A stretch of DNA of 64,000 bases. Origin: JTS-RE37 sp041743975 (GTDB taxonomy: Bacteria > Bacteroidota > Bacteroidia > Flavobacteriales > Flavobacteriaceae). The stretch lies in NCBI GenBank assembly GCA_041743975.1, contig JBGTLT010000074.1, forward strand, positions 47,294-111,293, written 5' to 3'. Every line of letters begins with the position of its first letter. Within the stretch, counting starts at the first letter, position 1. A program made the translations under genes and the position numbers. Positions 26,820-35,740 of the stretch are shown here, in pieces. The notes under the pieces are model-generated. The model was not told the DNA's origin and searched no databases. It saw only the letters and a program-made list of their open reading frames with translations.

Positions 26820-27652
26820 TATTTGGCATTTAATTTTTCCTTTTTGGCTTCACGCTTCAATACAAAGGCTGAAATATAGATACTTACCTGATACAGGATC
26901 AGGACAGGGATGGCCACAATGATCTGGCTGGCGACATCAGGGGGGGTTATTACCGCCGATACTATCAGGACGATAACCAGTGCTATCTTCCGGTATTTTT
27001 TCAAGAGTTGCGGCGTCACCAGGCCTACTTTTGTCAGGAAGAAAATAAGGATAGGCAATTCAAACATAATGCCACATGCAATCACGGATGCCCGTACGGT
27101 GGAGATATAGGAATCGAGATCAAATTCGTTCAGCACCTGTTCACTGACCTGGTAGGTCCCCAAAAAGTTGATGGACAAGGGTGCCACTATATAATATCCA
27201 AATAGCACACCCATGAAAAACAAAGTGGAAGCGATAAGAATAAAGCCCCTGGAATTAGATCGTTCCTTTTCGTATAAACCCGGCCCTATGAATTTCCAGA
27301 TTTCATACAGGACATAAGGGAAACCGACAATAAACCCTGCCCATATTGAAGTCCAGAGATGGGCGGAAAACTGACCGGACATCAACCGGCTTTGTATCGT
27401 AAATGGCAATTTATCGGCACAAAAGGCAGAATCAATTCCAAAGGAAGTAGCGATATTACAAAAAATACGATAGGTTGGAAAATCCATTTGGGTTGGTCCC
27501 AGGATCACCGTATCAAAAATAAACCGTTTCATTATAAAGGCCACTACGCCGATAAGCACAACAGCAAAAGTAGACCGGATAAGATGCCATCTAAGTTCCT
27601 CAAGATGGTCCAGGAAGGACATCTCATTAGGATCACTGAGTTTTTTAACCAT
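26819..27652 (-). CDS. tatC: twin-arginine translocase subunit TatC
   Basis: TatC is the signal-recognition core of the Tat pathway, which exports folded proteins. The 277-residue protein begins with the conserved FLDHLEELRWHLIRS, has six membrane segments, and carries the FPYVLYEIWKFIGPGLYEKE segment of the first cytoplasmic loop, important in twin-arginine recognition. A longer periplasmic loop with cysteines (about 62-85) is usual in Bacteroidota. Its ATG overlaps the kdsD stop by one base (TAATG). No tatA gene is nearby. A likely Tat substrate is encoded at 51603-52670. Confidence 0.96.
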   Translation of the reverse strand: MVKKLSDPNEMSFLDHLEELRWHLIRSTFAVVLIGVVAFIMKRFIFDTVILGPTQMDFPTYRIFCNIATSFGIDSAFCADKLPFTIQSRLMSGQFSAHLWTSIWAGFIVGFPYVLYEIWKFIGPGLYEKERSNSRGFILIASTLFFMGVLFGYYIVAPLSINFLGTYQVSEQVLNEFDLDSYISTVRASVIACGIMFELPILIFFLTKVGLVTPQLLKKYRKIALVIVLIVSAVITPPDVASQIIVAIPVLILYQVSIYISAFVLKREAKKEKLNAK

Positions 27653-28617
27653 TACAAAATTCCTTCGTTTATTAAATTATGGAGGTGTACCACCCCCACA
27701 TAGGCTTCCCCGTTGACCGCAAGTAACTGGGAAATGCCTTTATCCTGCATTTCCTTGAGCGCCGTTATGGCCAGAACATCAGCCCCGATGGTTTTCGGGT
27801 TGGTGGTCATGATATCCCTTGCGGTCAGGCCACTTATATTGTCATATCTGTTCAACATCCGCCTCAGGTCACCGTCCGTAATGATCCCTGCGAGCTTATC
27901 ATCCTGAATGACCGCAGTGACCCCCAACATCTTTTCTGAAATCTCTACAATGACCTTTTTCACATCAGCCCCTATATCCACCTGGGGTTTCAAATTATTC
28001 GCTGTAATATCACTTACCCGCAGGTATAATCTCTTCCCAAGGGTTCCACCCGGATGGTATTTTGCAAAATCCTTGCTGCTGAAGCCCCTGAGTTCCAGAA
28101 GGCAGATGGCCAGGGCATCCCCAATGACGAGCTGGGCCGTGGTACTTGTGGTAGGTGCAAGGTTGTTGGGACAGGCTTCCATGGCCACATAGGTATTGAG
28201 TACAAAATCTGACTGTTCCCCCAGGAAGGAATCCATTTTGCCCGTAATGCCGATGAGTTTGTTGTTCCCCTGCTTGATCAGGGGTACCAATATTTTTATC
28301 TCAGGGGTATTCCCACTTTTGGAGATACAGATAACAACATCATTTTTTTGAATGGTACCAAGATCACCGTGAATCGCATCCGCTGCGTGCATAAATATGG
28401 CCGGGGTACCGGTGGAGTTCAGTGTGGCCACAATTTTAGAAGCGATAATGGCACTTTTTCCAATACCCGAAATTACGACCCGCCCTTCTGATTCCAGAAT
28501 GCAATTCACAGCATCAGCAAATTGTTCATCCACCAGATTCGCCAAATTATGGATGGCATCTCCTTCTGTTTCAATGGTCCGTCTTGCTAATGCCAGTATA
28601 GCCTTGCTATCCCTCAA
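27652..28617 (-). CDS. kdsD: D-arabinose 5-phosphate isomerase, KpsF/GutQ family
   Basis: The 321-residue enzyme converts ribulose 5-phosphate to arabinose 5-phosphate, the first step to Kdo of LPS. It has an N-terminal SIS domain (about 30-165; SGIGKSAIIASKIVATLNST and ICISKSGNTPEI) and two CBS domains (about 200-320). The family's active-site HAADAIHGDLG segment is intact. The start is the TTG at 28615-28617: the next in-frame codons upstream run into a TAA and there is no usable ATG before the SIS domain. A TATTTTTG -7-like box lies at 28712-28705, without a clear TTG partner. It is translationally coupled to tatC. Confidence 0.92.
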   Translation of the reverse strand: MRDSKAILALARRTIETEGDAIHNLANLVDEQFADAVNCILESEGRVVISGIGKSAIIASKIVATLNSTGTPAIFMHAADAIHGDLGTIQKNDVVICISKSGNTPEIKILVPLIKQGNNKLIGITGKMDSFLGEQSDFVLNTYVAMEACPNNLAPTTSTTAQLVIGDALAICLLELRGFSSKDFAKYHPGGTLGKRLYLRVSDITANNLKPQVDIGADVKKVIVEISEKMLGVTAVIQDDKLAGIITDGDLRRMLNRYDNISGLTARDIMTTNPKTIGADVLAITALKEMQDKGISQLLAVNGEAYVGVVHLHNLINEGIL

Positions 28618-28845
28618 TGTATTGTCGGAATTTTATGATAAGGTTCTGAGAATTTGTATAAAAATTCGAATAGGTTCTCAAAGAATGTCTTATATTTAAG
28701 AAAACAAAAATACATAAACTTATTTTACAGGAGATTCATTACTTACAACAAATTGATTGTATCAACCACCCACCGAATAATTTAGTTTAATTAAAAGATT
28801 AAGAATGACTCTGGGTATGAAAGAGCTGATCTTAAATTATATGGA

Positions 28846-31047
28846 ATGGTTTTGAATGAGATTGATCTGCATGCTGCGCTTAAGCAGTATTTCGGTTTTA
28901 CCGAGTTTATTGGATTACAGGAAGACGTAATTGAAAATATAGTTCAGAAGAAAAACACCTTTGTAATTATGCCCACCGGAGGTGGCAAATCACTTTGCTA
29001 CCAACTCCCGGCCTTAATACAGGAAGGTACTGCCATAGTGGTTTCCCCGCTCATAGCCCTGATGAAAAACCAGGTCGATGCCATTCGCGGGGTTTCCGCA
29101 AATCCCGGGGTAGCTCATGTACTGAATTCGTCCCTTACCAAAACTGAGATTAGACAGGTAAAAAATGACATCCGGGAGGGTGTCACCAAATTGCTTTATG
29201 TCGCCCCCGAATCGCTTACCAAGGAAGAATATGTGGATTTTTTACTATCTGTTCCCTTGTCTTTCGTGGCCGTTGACGAAGCCCACTGTATCTCGGAATG
29301 GGGCCATGATTTCCGGCCGGAATACAGAAATCTGCGCAGTATCATCGAGAGGCTCGGGGAGGGCATCCCGATTATTGCCCTAACTGCAACTGCAACGCCA
29401 AAGGTACAGGAAGATATCATCAAAAACCTGGGGATAGGCGATGCCAGAGTCTTCAAAGACTCTTTTAACCGTCCGAATTTATTCTACGAAGTTCGGCCCA
29501 AGACCAAAAACGTGGAAGCTGATATCATCCGCTTTGTAAAGAAGAATTCAGGTAAATCGGGTATTATTTACTGCCTTAGCCGTAAAAAAGTAGAGGAACT
29601 CGCCCAAATCCTGCAGGTCAATGGTGTCAGTGCAGTACCCTATCATGCCGGCTTTGACGGGAAAACAAGGTCACGGTACCAGGATATGTTCCTGATGGAA
29701 GATGTGGATGTGGTGGTGGCCACCATCGCCTTCGGTATGGGCATTGACAAACCGGATGTTCGGTACGTGATACATCATGATATACCGAAAAGCATTGAAA
29801 GTTATTACCAGGAAACAGGCCGTGCTGGCAGGGATGGGGGCGAAGGACATTGCCTCGCTTTCTATTCCTATAAGGACGTTGAAAAACTGGAGAAATTCAT
29901 GTCTGGCAAACCGGTAGCGGAACAGGAAATAGGAAATGCCCTGCTGCAGGAAATAGTTGCCTATGCAGAAACTTCCATGTCCCGCCGAAAATTTATGCTC
30001 CATTATTTTGGGGAAGAATTTGATGAGGTCAATGGTCTGGGTGCCGATATGGATGACAATACCCGGAACCCTAAAGAAAAGGAAGAGGCCAGGGACAATG
30101 TTGTGAAATTGATCAAAGTAGTGCTGGGAACCAAGGAGAAATTCAAGGCGAGGGAGGTTGTGAAAGCACTCATCGGTATAACGAACGCGCTTATTGCTTC
30201 CCATAAAACAGATAGTAAGTCATTCTTCGGAATCGGCAGGGATCGGGATAAGGGTTACTGGATGGCGCTCATCCGCCAGGTATTGGTGGCCGGTTACCTG
30301 AAGAAGGAGATAGAACAATACGGGATTTTACATGTGACACCGGCAGGCGAGGCATTTTTAAAAGCTCCCCAATCCTTTATGATGACCAAGGACCATGTTT
30401 ACAGTGCGGCTGCAGATGACGCGATCATGAGCGCAGCCAAAAACGCGGCTGGTATTGCGGATGAAAGGCTGCTGAAATCATTGAAGGACCTGAGACGGAA
30501 GGAAGCTAAAAAGCTGGATGTTCCGCCCTTTGTGATATTCCAGGACCCCTCCCTGGAGGATATGGCCCTGAAATATCCTGTTACCATGGATGAAATGGTC
30601 AGTATCTATGGGGTAGGGGATGGTAAGGCAAGAAAATATGGGGAACCCTTCCTGAATTTTATTTCAAGCTATGTAGAAGAATATGGAATCACCCGCCCGG
30701 ATGACCTGGTGGTTAAAAGCACCGGTGCCAATTCCGGCCTCAAGCTCTATATCATTCAAAATGTGGACCGGAAGTTGCCACTGGATGATATTGCCTCCTC
30801 AAAAGGCCTGGAACTATCCGAATTGGTTAAGGAAATGGAGCAAATTGTATTCAGTGGCACCAAACTGGACCTTGGGTATTGGATAGACGAGGTGTTGGAT
30901 GAAGATCAGCAGGAAGAGATCCATGAGTATTTTTTAGAAGCTGAAACGGATGATATTGAAAAGGCTTTACAGGAATTTGAAGGGGAATACGAAGATGAGG
31001 AATTGCGATTGTACAGGCTGAAGTTTATGAGCGAAGTAGCCAATTAA
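28846..31047 (+). CDS. recQ: RecQ-family ATP-dependent DNA helicase
   Basis: RecQ is a 3'-5' DNA helicase used in recombination repair. The 733-residue protein has motif I PTGGGKSLCYQLPA, DEAH-type motif II VDEAHCISEWGHDFRPEY, motif III TATAT, and motif VI QETGRAGRDGG, then a winged-helix region and a C-terminal HRDC-like region. The zinc-binding subdomain is odd: where E. coli RecQ has four cysteines, this protein has ETSMSRRKFMLHYFGEEF followed by GADMDDNTRNP, with no cysteine ligands. I recall this form as common in flavobacterial RecQ. ATG 28846 gives the standard N-terminus. A strong terminator follows the gene. Confidence 0.94.
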   Translation: MVLNEIDLHAALKQYFGFTEFIGLQEDVIENIVQKKNTFVIMPTGGGKSLCYQLPALIQEGTAIVVSPLIALMKNQVDAIRGVSANPGVAHVLNSSLTKTEIRQVKNDIREGVTKLLYVAPESLTKEEYVDFLLSVPLSFVAVDEAHCISEWGHDFRPEYRNLRSIIERLGEGIPIIALTATATPKVQEDIIKNLGIGDARVFKDSFNRPNLFYEVRPKTKNVEADIIRFVKKNSGKSGIIYCLSRKKVEELAQILQVNGVSAVPYHAGFDGKTRSRYQDMFLMEDVDVVVATIAFGMGIDKPDVRYVIHHDIPKSIESYYQETGRAGRDGGEGHCLAFYSYKDVEKLEKFMSGKPVAEQEIGNALLQEIVAYAETSMSRRKFMLHYFGEEFDEVNGLGADMDDNTRNPKEKEEARDNVVKLIKVVLGTKEKFKAREVVKALIGITNALIASHKTDSKSFFGIGRDRDKGYWMALIRQVLVAGYLKKEIEQYGILHVTPAGEAFLKAPQSFMMTKDHVYSAAADDAIMSAAKNAAGIADERLLKSLKDLRRKEAKKLDVPPFVIFQDPSLEDMALKYPVTMDEMVSIYGVGDGKARKYGEPFLNFISSYVEEYGITRPDDLVVKSTGANSGLKLYIIQNVDRKLPLDDIASSKGLELSELVKEMEQIVFSGTKLDLGYWIDEVLDEDQQEEIHEYFLEAETDDIEKALQEFEGEYEDEELRLYRLKFMSEVAN

Positions 31048-31071
31048 TTGTTCCTTTTACACACAATAAAT

Positions 31072-31096
31072 AACCCCGGGATGAACCCGGGGTTTT
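31072..31096 (+). terminator. hairpin terminator between recQ and CCC-motif gene
   Basis: AACCCCGGG (31072-31080) pairs perfectly with CCCGGGGTT (31086-31094) around a five-base loop, followed by a short T run. It lies 25 bases after the recQ stop and just past the end of the convergent 31122-31430 gene, so it may serve both. Confidence 0.85.
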
Positions 31097-31121
31097 CAAT
31101 TTGTAATCGGATCCGGGAAGC

Positions 31122-31430
31122 TCAATAGTTGTCAAACTGGCCGGTGGTGAACAGTGCGATGATAACCCCAAAATAAATAATGGTCAGTACCAGCATGATC
31201 AGGGCAAGTGCCAGTCCGATATAGGATAGAATCCTCCCGGTCTTAACATTTTCATAGCCCGTATACATATCCGGATTGGTCATATAGAGTTTTTCCGCCT
31301 TCCTGGCACCTGTAAGGCCAATGATGCTGAAGATGGCGGCGAATGGCCCGCAACATACCAGGGCACCCACCACAGAGATGATGCCCATGGTGAGCGCATT
31401 GCTGGCTCCTGGTAATGCTTGTCTTTCCAT
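31122..31430 (-). CDS. CCC-motif-type small membrane protein
   Basis: The 102-residue protein has two membrane segments (about 14-40 and 68-95). The first contains ALVCCGPFAAIFSIIGL, and a soluble link with NPDMYTGYENVKTGRILSY lies between. The same layout (a cysteine-rich first helix, a Y-x-NP-x-x-Y linker, K-TGRIL/K-TARIL) is shared by the next gene, so the two are paralogues of the family annotated as CCC motif membrane proteins. The function is unknown. It lies 18 bases downstream of its paralogue and probably shares its transcript. Confidence 0.8.
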   Translation of the reverse strand: MERQALPGASNALTMGIISVVGALVCCGPFAAIFSIIGLTGARKAEKLYMTNPDMYTGYENVKTGRILSYIGLALALIMLVLTIIYFGVIIALFTTGQFDNY

Positions 31431-31448
31431 ATTTATAGTTGGTTTAGG

Positions 31449-31781
31449 TTATTCTTCAAATCCCCACTGCTCCATACTTTCTTTTACATATTCCATATAA
31501 CCATCCCAGCCTCCGAACTGCATGATGTTGTAGATGAACATGGCTATATAAATCAGACCAAGGGCGATGCCGATGATAGCAAGGATCCGGGCTGTTTTCA
31601 AAGGACCGTAATTAGAATACCCTTCCGGGTTTTCCCTGTACAGGTTTTCATCCTTTTTTGTAAGGAATAATGCGATACCGCCAAGAATAATGCCAGGCAA
31701 ACCTCCAACGCAGCAACATATGCAGGAAAGAATGGCCAGGACTATGGCAATTGTAACATTGGGTAATTTTTGTTGTTCCAT
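31449..31781 (-). CDS. CCC-motif membrane protein
   Basis: The 110-residue protein has two membrane segments, the first holding LSCICCCVGGLPGIILG with the CCC signature, then the linker YRENPEGYSNYGPLKTARIL, a second helix, and an acidic aromatic tail (GWDGYMEYVKESMEQWGFEE). It is the fuller form of the family and a paralogue of 31122-31430. The cysteine cluster at the start of a helix might bind metal or be acylated; this is a guess. It sits 14 bases downstream of the DUF2752 gene. Confidence 0.85.
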   Translation of the reverse strand: MEQQKLPNVTIAIVLAILSCICCCVGGLPGIILGGIALFLTKKDENLYRENPEGYSNYGPLKTARILAIIGIALGLIYIAMFIYNIMQFGGWDGYMEYVKESMEQWGFEE

Positions 31782-31795
31782 AAAGAGTGGATTGC

Positions 31796-32101
31796 TTACA
31801 GCAGTTTTATAATATAGTTGGTTAAAATCATTATGACGGAGGTTACCATCAGGAAAATACTGATCGCATTGGACCGCTTTATCCGAAGGAAATTGTCTGC
31901 AACCAGAAACCCGAAGAGCAGGATGATGGGATAAATTGCCGGATACATTTTAAAGGCTGCCCAAAATTCCCCCTGAAAAAGCAATAAAACAGACCGCTGC
32001 AGGCCACAACCCGGACATTCGATGCCAAAAACCTGCTTGCTCATGCAGGGCAGCATATAGTCGCCGGCAGCCAAAAACAGCACGGCTAGTTGCGATTTCA
32101 T
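31796..32101 (-). CDS. DUF2752 membrane protein
   Basis: The 101-residue protein has the DUF2752 signature PCMSKQVFGIECPGCGLQRS, where the CPGC and the preceding cysteine form a possible metal or redox site at the membrane surface, followed by two membrane segments (about 50-72 and 80-100). In Bacteroidota such genes regularly stand beside CCC-motif membrane genes, as here, suggesting a common membrane complex. The function is unknown. It heads the three-gene minus-strand group and is divergent from the 32145 gene. Confidence 0.85.
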   Translation of the reverse strand: MKSQLAVLFLAAGDYMLPCMSKQVFGIECPGCGLQRSVLLLFQGEFWAAFKMYPAIYPIILLFGFLVADNFLRIKRSNAISIFLMVTSVIMILTNYIIKLL

Positions 32102-32144
32102 ACCTACTCGTTCAGTTACCGAAAAATACCATTATTTTTGAGTA

Positions 32145-32336
32145 ATGAAAACAAAACGCACCATTTATTTTGTCCTGATAATCGCGGGGGCATTGGTTAT
32201 GGCCTTCGGGGATGGCTTCCTCCGGAAGGAATACGCCCTGGCCATCGGGATCATCCTCCTGATGTTCGGTATTTATAAGTCGTCCGTATCCTGGAATATC
32301 CGGGACAACGGAATTAAAAGGAACCCCAATGAGTAA
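32145..32336 (+). CDS. 63-residue small membrane protein
   Basis: The short protein has two hydrophobic segments (about 7-23 and 30-46) with charged ends (MKTKRT at the front, RDNGIKRNPNE at the end). No family is recognised. Its end overlaps the start of the Smr gene by eight bases, which shows that the two are translated together. A TATTTTTG box lies at 32133-32140, only four bases before the ATG, so a normal promoter there is unlikely. Confidence 0.6.
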   Translation: MKTKRTIYFVLIIAGALVMAFGDGFLRKEYALAIGIILLMFGIYKSSVSWNIRDNGIKRNPNE

Positions 32337-32877
32337 ATTTAAGGTTGGTGACCGGGTGGAAGCTATTGATGACCTCCTTCACGGAACAGTAGTACAAATA
32401 GCTTCCGGGAAGATCATGGTTGCCACATCCGATGGTTTTCATATGGAGTTTGAAAGCAGTGAACTGGTAAGGGTTACCGACAGGGAATCCATCCGGGTTT
32501 CTGCTATTGAAGCTGCCCGCATCAGTAGCGAGAAGGAAGCCCCCCTAAAAAGGAAGCCACCTCCCCCCAGGGGAAAGGAACGGGATGCGCCAAAGCTGGA
32601 AGTGGACCTCCACATACATCAGCTGGTACCCTCCACGAGAAACATGTCTAGCTATGATATATTGAACATCCAAATGGAAACCGCCCGGAGGCAACTCGAG
32701 TTTGCCCTCAAAAAAAGGATACAAAAAGTGGTATTCATCCACGGAGTGGGGGAAGGGGTACTAAAAGAAGAATTATATTCCCTGTTCAGGCGCTACGGAA
32801 ACGTGAAGTACTATGATGGAGATTACCAGAAATACGGCCTGGGTGCCACGGAAGTTTATATTTCCCAGAGTCCGTAA
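32329..32877 (+). CDS. Smr-domain protein
   Basis: The 182-residue protein has an N-terminal KOW/SH3-like part (FKVGDRVEAIDDLLHGTVVQ), a basic proline-rich linker (about 75-85), and a C-terminal Smr domain at about 88-180 with LEVDLHIHQL and FIHGVGEGVLKEEL, the two conserved motifs of the fold. Smr domains occur at the end of MutS2 and alone, and act as nucleases on DNA or RNA. The whole resembles the C-terminus of MutS2 detached as its own protein, common in Bacteroidota. The substrate is unknown. It converges with a lipoprotein gene with only one base between stop codons. Confidence 0.88.
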   Translation: MSKFKVGDRVEAIDDLLHGTVVQIASGKIMVATSDGFHMEFESSELVRVTDRESIRVSAIEAARISSEKEAPLKRKPPPPRGKERDAPKLEVDLHIHQLVPSTRNMSSYDILNIQMETARRQLEFALKKRIQKVVFIHGVGEGVLKEELYSLFRRYGNVKYYDGDYQKYGLGATEVYISQSP

Positions 32878-32878
32878 T

Positions 32879-33388
32879 TCACTCCAGTCGTGTGGTAATG
32901 GTCCCAAAATTATTGATACTCAGGTCCGTAATCCGCTCCCCCTTGGAATTGATCAGGGAGATACCGCTGAATTCTATGGTGTGCTCGTAGAGGGTTGAAT
33001 CTGACTGACTTTGAACAGTGGAAATGAATATGGAACCTCCCTCTGCACTGATCTCCTCCAGCACAGTAGGGCTTGCCGGGGGTATGTCATCACAAAAATA
33101 CTTCTTGCTAACATCATCCGAGAAGGTCCGGTAAGTGATTTTAGACGATCCGGGAACAGGGCTGATGATCTCGCCATCTGAATCTTCATTTTGCAGGATC
33201 CCGCTTTGAAGATCGAGAATGAGCGCATTTTTGGAATTGATTTTGAAAAATATTGTGCTTTTGATATCAGGGCTGGATTCACAAAATTGAATGTCTTCAT
33301 TATCAAAATCTATGGTCTCGATCTGCAGGTCTCCATCATTGCAGGAGCACATCAGCAAGACCATCAGTAATGAAATAATTCTTTGCAT
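32879..33388 (-). CDS. hypothetical lipoprotein
   Basis: The 169-residue protein starts with a short lipoprotein signal (LLMVLLMCSC, lipidated C16), followed by an acidic beta-rich domain with no recognised family. Two cysteines in the mature part (in FCESSP and YFCDDIPP) could form a disulfide. Flavobacterial genomes often carry similar short lipoproteins of unknown function. It is convergent with the Smr gene and divergent from the cysteine desulfurase gene; the 220 bases between carry the desulfurase promoter. Confidence 0.75.
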   Translation of the reverse strand: MQRIISLLMVLLMCSCNDGDLQIETIDFDNEDIQFCESSPDIKSTIFFKINSKNALILDLQSGILQNEDSDGEIISPVPGSSKITYRTFSDDVSKKYFCDDIPPASPTVLEEISAEGGSIFISTVQSQSDSTLYEHTIEFSGISLINSKGERITDLSINNFGTITTRLE

Positions 33389-33552
33389 GGTCCAAAGTTA
33401 AATGATTATGTTGCTCTTTTCCTAGAGGAGGTCTTCGATTTTTGAAGAATTTAACCTGCATCTTCCCTGCGGATAAGCAGCTATCGGAAATGCTGTCAGG
33501 CACTGGATGGCCCGCCTGATTATGGGAGCCCATACAAAATTACAACCTTAGT

Positions 33553-33582
33553 TTGGGCTTAATTTAATTTCAATTATTTTTG
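33553..33582 (+). promoter_or_regulatory. Bacteroidota-type promoter of the cysteine desulfurase gene
   Basis: TTG at 33553-33555 (-33 box), a 19-base spacer and TATTTTTG at 33575-33582 (-7 box, consensus TAnnTTTG). The leader to ATG 33610 is about 20 bases. Confidence 0.6.
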
Positions 33583-33609
33583 TCGGATCATTAACCCCTG
33601 TTGAATTCC

Positions 33610-34758
33610 ATGCAAAAGGTATATCTGGACAATGCTGCCACCACACAGGTGCGAGAGGAGGTAATCGCACGGATGCACGATGCGCTTACCAACTGTTTCG
33701 GGAACCCATCTTCCACACACGGGTTCGGAAGGACTGCGAAAACAGCTATTGAGCAGGCCAGGAAAACAATAGCGAAATATCTGAATGCCCAGCCTTCCGA
33801 AATCATATTTACATCCGGGGGGACCGAGGCTGATAATATGATCCTCCGGGGTGCTGTGCGCGACCTTGGGGTAAAAACCATAATTACTTCCAAAATCGAA
33901 CACCATGCAGTATTGTATACTGCCGAAGAACTGGTGAAGGACTGCGGAATTGCCTTGCGGTATGTCAACCTGGACAAGTTCGGGAACCCGGATATGGAAC
34001 ATTTGGAATCCCTCCTGCAAATGGACAATTCCAAAAAACTGGTTAGCCTTATGCACGTCAATAATGAAATCGGCAATTTGATCGATCTGGAAGCAGTCAG
34101 CAGGCTCTGCAGGGAAAATGAAGCCTTCCTGCATTCGGATACAGTACAGTCTATCGGCCATTATCCATGGGATTTACAACAGATGCCGATCCACTTTATG
34201 ACGGCAGCAGCCCATAAATTCCACGGACCAAAAGGCATCGGGTTTGCTTATATTAGGAAAAACCTGGGGCTCAAACCCTTTATTTTCGGGGGTTCACAGG
34301 AACGCGGATTTAGGGCAGGAACAGAAGCTTTTCACAACATTGTAGGGCTGGAGGAAGCTTTCATGGCAGCATATAATAACCTGGAAAAAGAACAGGAATA
34401 TGTAGCCGGACTTAAGGCGTATTTTATAGGGCGGCTCATCAGTGAACTACCTGGTGTGCAGTTCAACGGGCATTCAGGGGATATGCAAAAAAGCACCTAT
34501 ACCCTGGTGAATGTATGCCTCCCATTTTCCGAGGAAAAATCCATGATGCTCCTTTTTCATCTCGATCTCAAAGGGGTGGCATGTTCCAAAGGAAGCGCCT
34601 GCCAATCCGGAAGCAACCAGGGTTCCCATGTGCTTTCCGAGATCCTGGATCCGGAGGACCTTAAAAAACCATCCCTCCGATTTTCATTTTCAATATACAA
34701 CACCCGGGAGGAACTGGATTATGTTGTAGGGGTTCTGAAATCCTTCCAGGAAAATTAG
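33610..34758 (+). CDS. cysteine desulfurase, NifS/IscS family
   Basis: The 382-residue PLP enzyme takes sulfur from cysteine as a persulfide for Fe-S clusters or tRNA thiolation. It shows YLDNAATTQ at the start, TSGGTEADN, the PLP-binding lysine K203 in AAHKFHGPKG, and the catalytic cysteine C331 in GSACQSGS. The short loop around the cysteine followed by QGSHVL resembles the NifS/IscS group rather than SufS. ATG 33610 is preferred to an upstream TTG at 33601. No iscU or iscA is adjacent, so the acceptor is unknown. It has its own promoter and converges with a secreted hypothetical gene. Confidence 0.92.
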   Translation: MQKVYLDNAATTQVREEVIARMHDALTNCFGNPSSTHGFGRTAKTAIEQARKTIAKYLNAQPSEIIFTSGGTEADNMILRGAVRDLGVKTIITSKIEHHAVLYTAEELVKDCGIALRYVNLDKFGNPDMEHLESLLQMDNSKKLVSLMHVNNEIGNLIDLEAVSRLCRENEAFLHSDTVQSIGHYPWDLQQMPIHFMTAAAHKFHGPKGIGFAYIRKNLGLKPFIFGGSQERGFRAGTEAFHNIVGLEEAFMAAYNNLEKEQEYVAGLKAYFIGRLISELPGVQFNGHSGDMQKSTYTLVNVCLPFSEEKSMMLLFHLDLKGVACSKGSACQSGSNQGSHVLSEILDPEDLKKPSLRFSFSIYNTREELDYVVGVLKSFQEN

Positions 34759-34765
34759 CTGTTTG

Positions 34766-35407
34766 CTACCCGCGCTGGCGTTCCCGGTCATAGGGAAACT
34801 TCCGTGTTACCTTTTTCATCATCTTGTCAATCAGGTCTTCAGTATTTTTCCCCGTTTTCTTCGTGATCTCATTTTCAAATTTCCAAAGCAGTTTCCCGGT
34901 CTTCCCGTCGCTGATCTTAATCCCGATCCTTCCATAGTTGGCATCCCCCAGGATATAATCGATAAAACTGACTTCGGCAGGAATACCTTTGGAAAGTAAA
35001 ATATTCACATCCAGGTTGCCACTGATAATACCATCCACCAGAAGGATTTTGCTAAGGTCTTCGATAGTGTAAGTATCGATATTGGTATAGTTGATATTGT
35101 TTTGGGCAAGTATTGCATTGGTGTTTTCGGTATTCTGGAATTCAACGGTGAATTTTTTTCGTTTCTTTCCCAGGCCAAAATAGGACTCCAGGGCATCCTG
35201 GACGGCATGCCCTTCCTTCTCCTCCAACCGCATCAATTCTTCCCTGGAAATTGTTTCTTTCAGATCAAGGTGGGCAAAAAATGGGATGATGGCCAGGATC
35301 TTATGGTCCTCACTAAGCTCATCAAACTTATTACTTTCGTAGACGTTCTTCTGGGCTGTCAGGGAAACCGACACGCCAAGGATAAAGAGAAATACTAGTT
35401 TTTTCAT
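34766..35407 (-). CDS. secreted hypothetical protein, possibly CsgG/LpoB-like fold
   Basis: The 213-residue protein has a signal peptide (MKKLVFLFILGVSVSLTAQ). The mature part contains KILAIIPFFAHLD, an IEDLSKILLVDGIISGNLDV segment and ISDGKTGKLLWKFENEITKK. This order (an early strand, a D-x-I-x-x-G element and a late K-TG-LLW strand) resembles CsgG/LpoB-type periplasmic proteins, but the match is weak and I do not assign it. ATG 35407 is chosen because the longer frame would place a non-signal stretch before the signal peptide. The gene ends eight bases from the convergent desulfurase gene. Confidence 0.7.
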   Translation of the reverse strand: MKKLVFLFILGVSVSLTAQKNVYESNKFDELSEDHKILAIIPFFAHLDLKETISREELMRLEEKEGHAVQDALESYFGLGKKRKKFTVEFQNTENTNAILAQNNINYTNIDTYTIEDLSKILLVDGIISGNLDVNILLSKGIPAEVSFIDYILGDANYGRIGIKISDGKTGKLLWKFENEITKKTGKNTEDLIDKMMKKVTRKFPYDRERQRG

Positions 35408-35740
35408 TTTTGTTACAGCTATCAATGCATCTGCAAACAGGTATTCAGAATACAGGTGGTCATACAAGATGGGAATTAAATTCCCTGTTCCCATCTCAAC
35501 CCATTTGATGGTACTGGTATTGATCAATATTCAAAACCTGTGGAAATTCTTTCAAACCAATATACCATATGTTTAAGTGGTACTTATTCAGGCATCCACA
35601 AAAATATAGGAATTTCCCAAACCTGAACACTAAACCTCCCTTAATATGGACGGCAATTCAAAGCCTCCTGTTGAAGCCCGCCCTTAATACCACTTTGCAA
35701 TTACTCAGGTTCCCTTTCTAAAAGCCTCCTTTGTAATCCC
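35408..35740. other. 333-bp gap upstream of the secreted hypothetical gene
   Basis: No gene is seen. A TATTTTTG box on the minus strand (35606-35599) could be a -7 element for the 34766-35407 gene, but no TTG lies at the right distance and the leader would be about 190 bases. Confidence 0.35.

Noticed and set aside
32133..32140. TATTTTTG box before the 63-residue membrane gene
   Set aside because: Only four bases from the ATG and without a TTG at the right distance; it would need leaderless translation.
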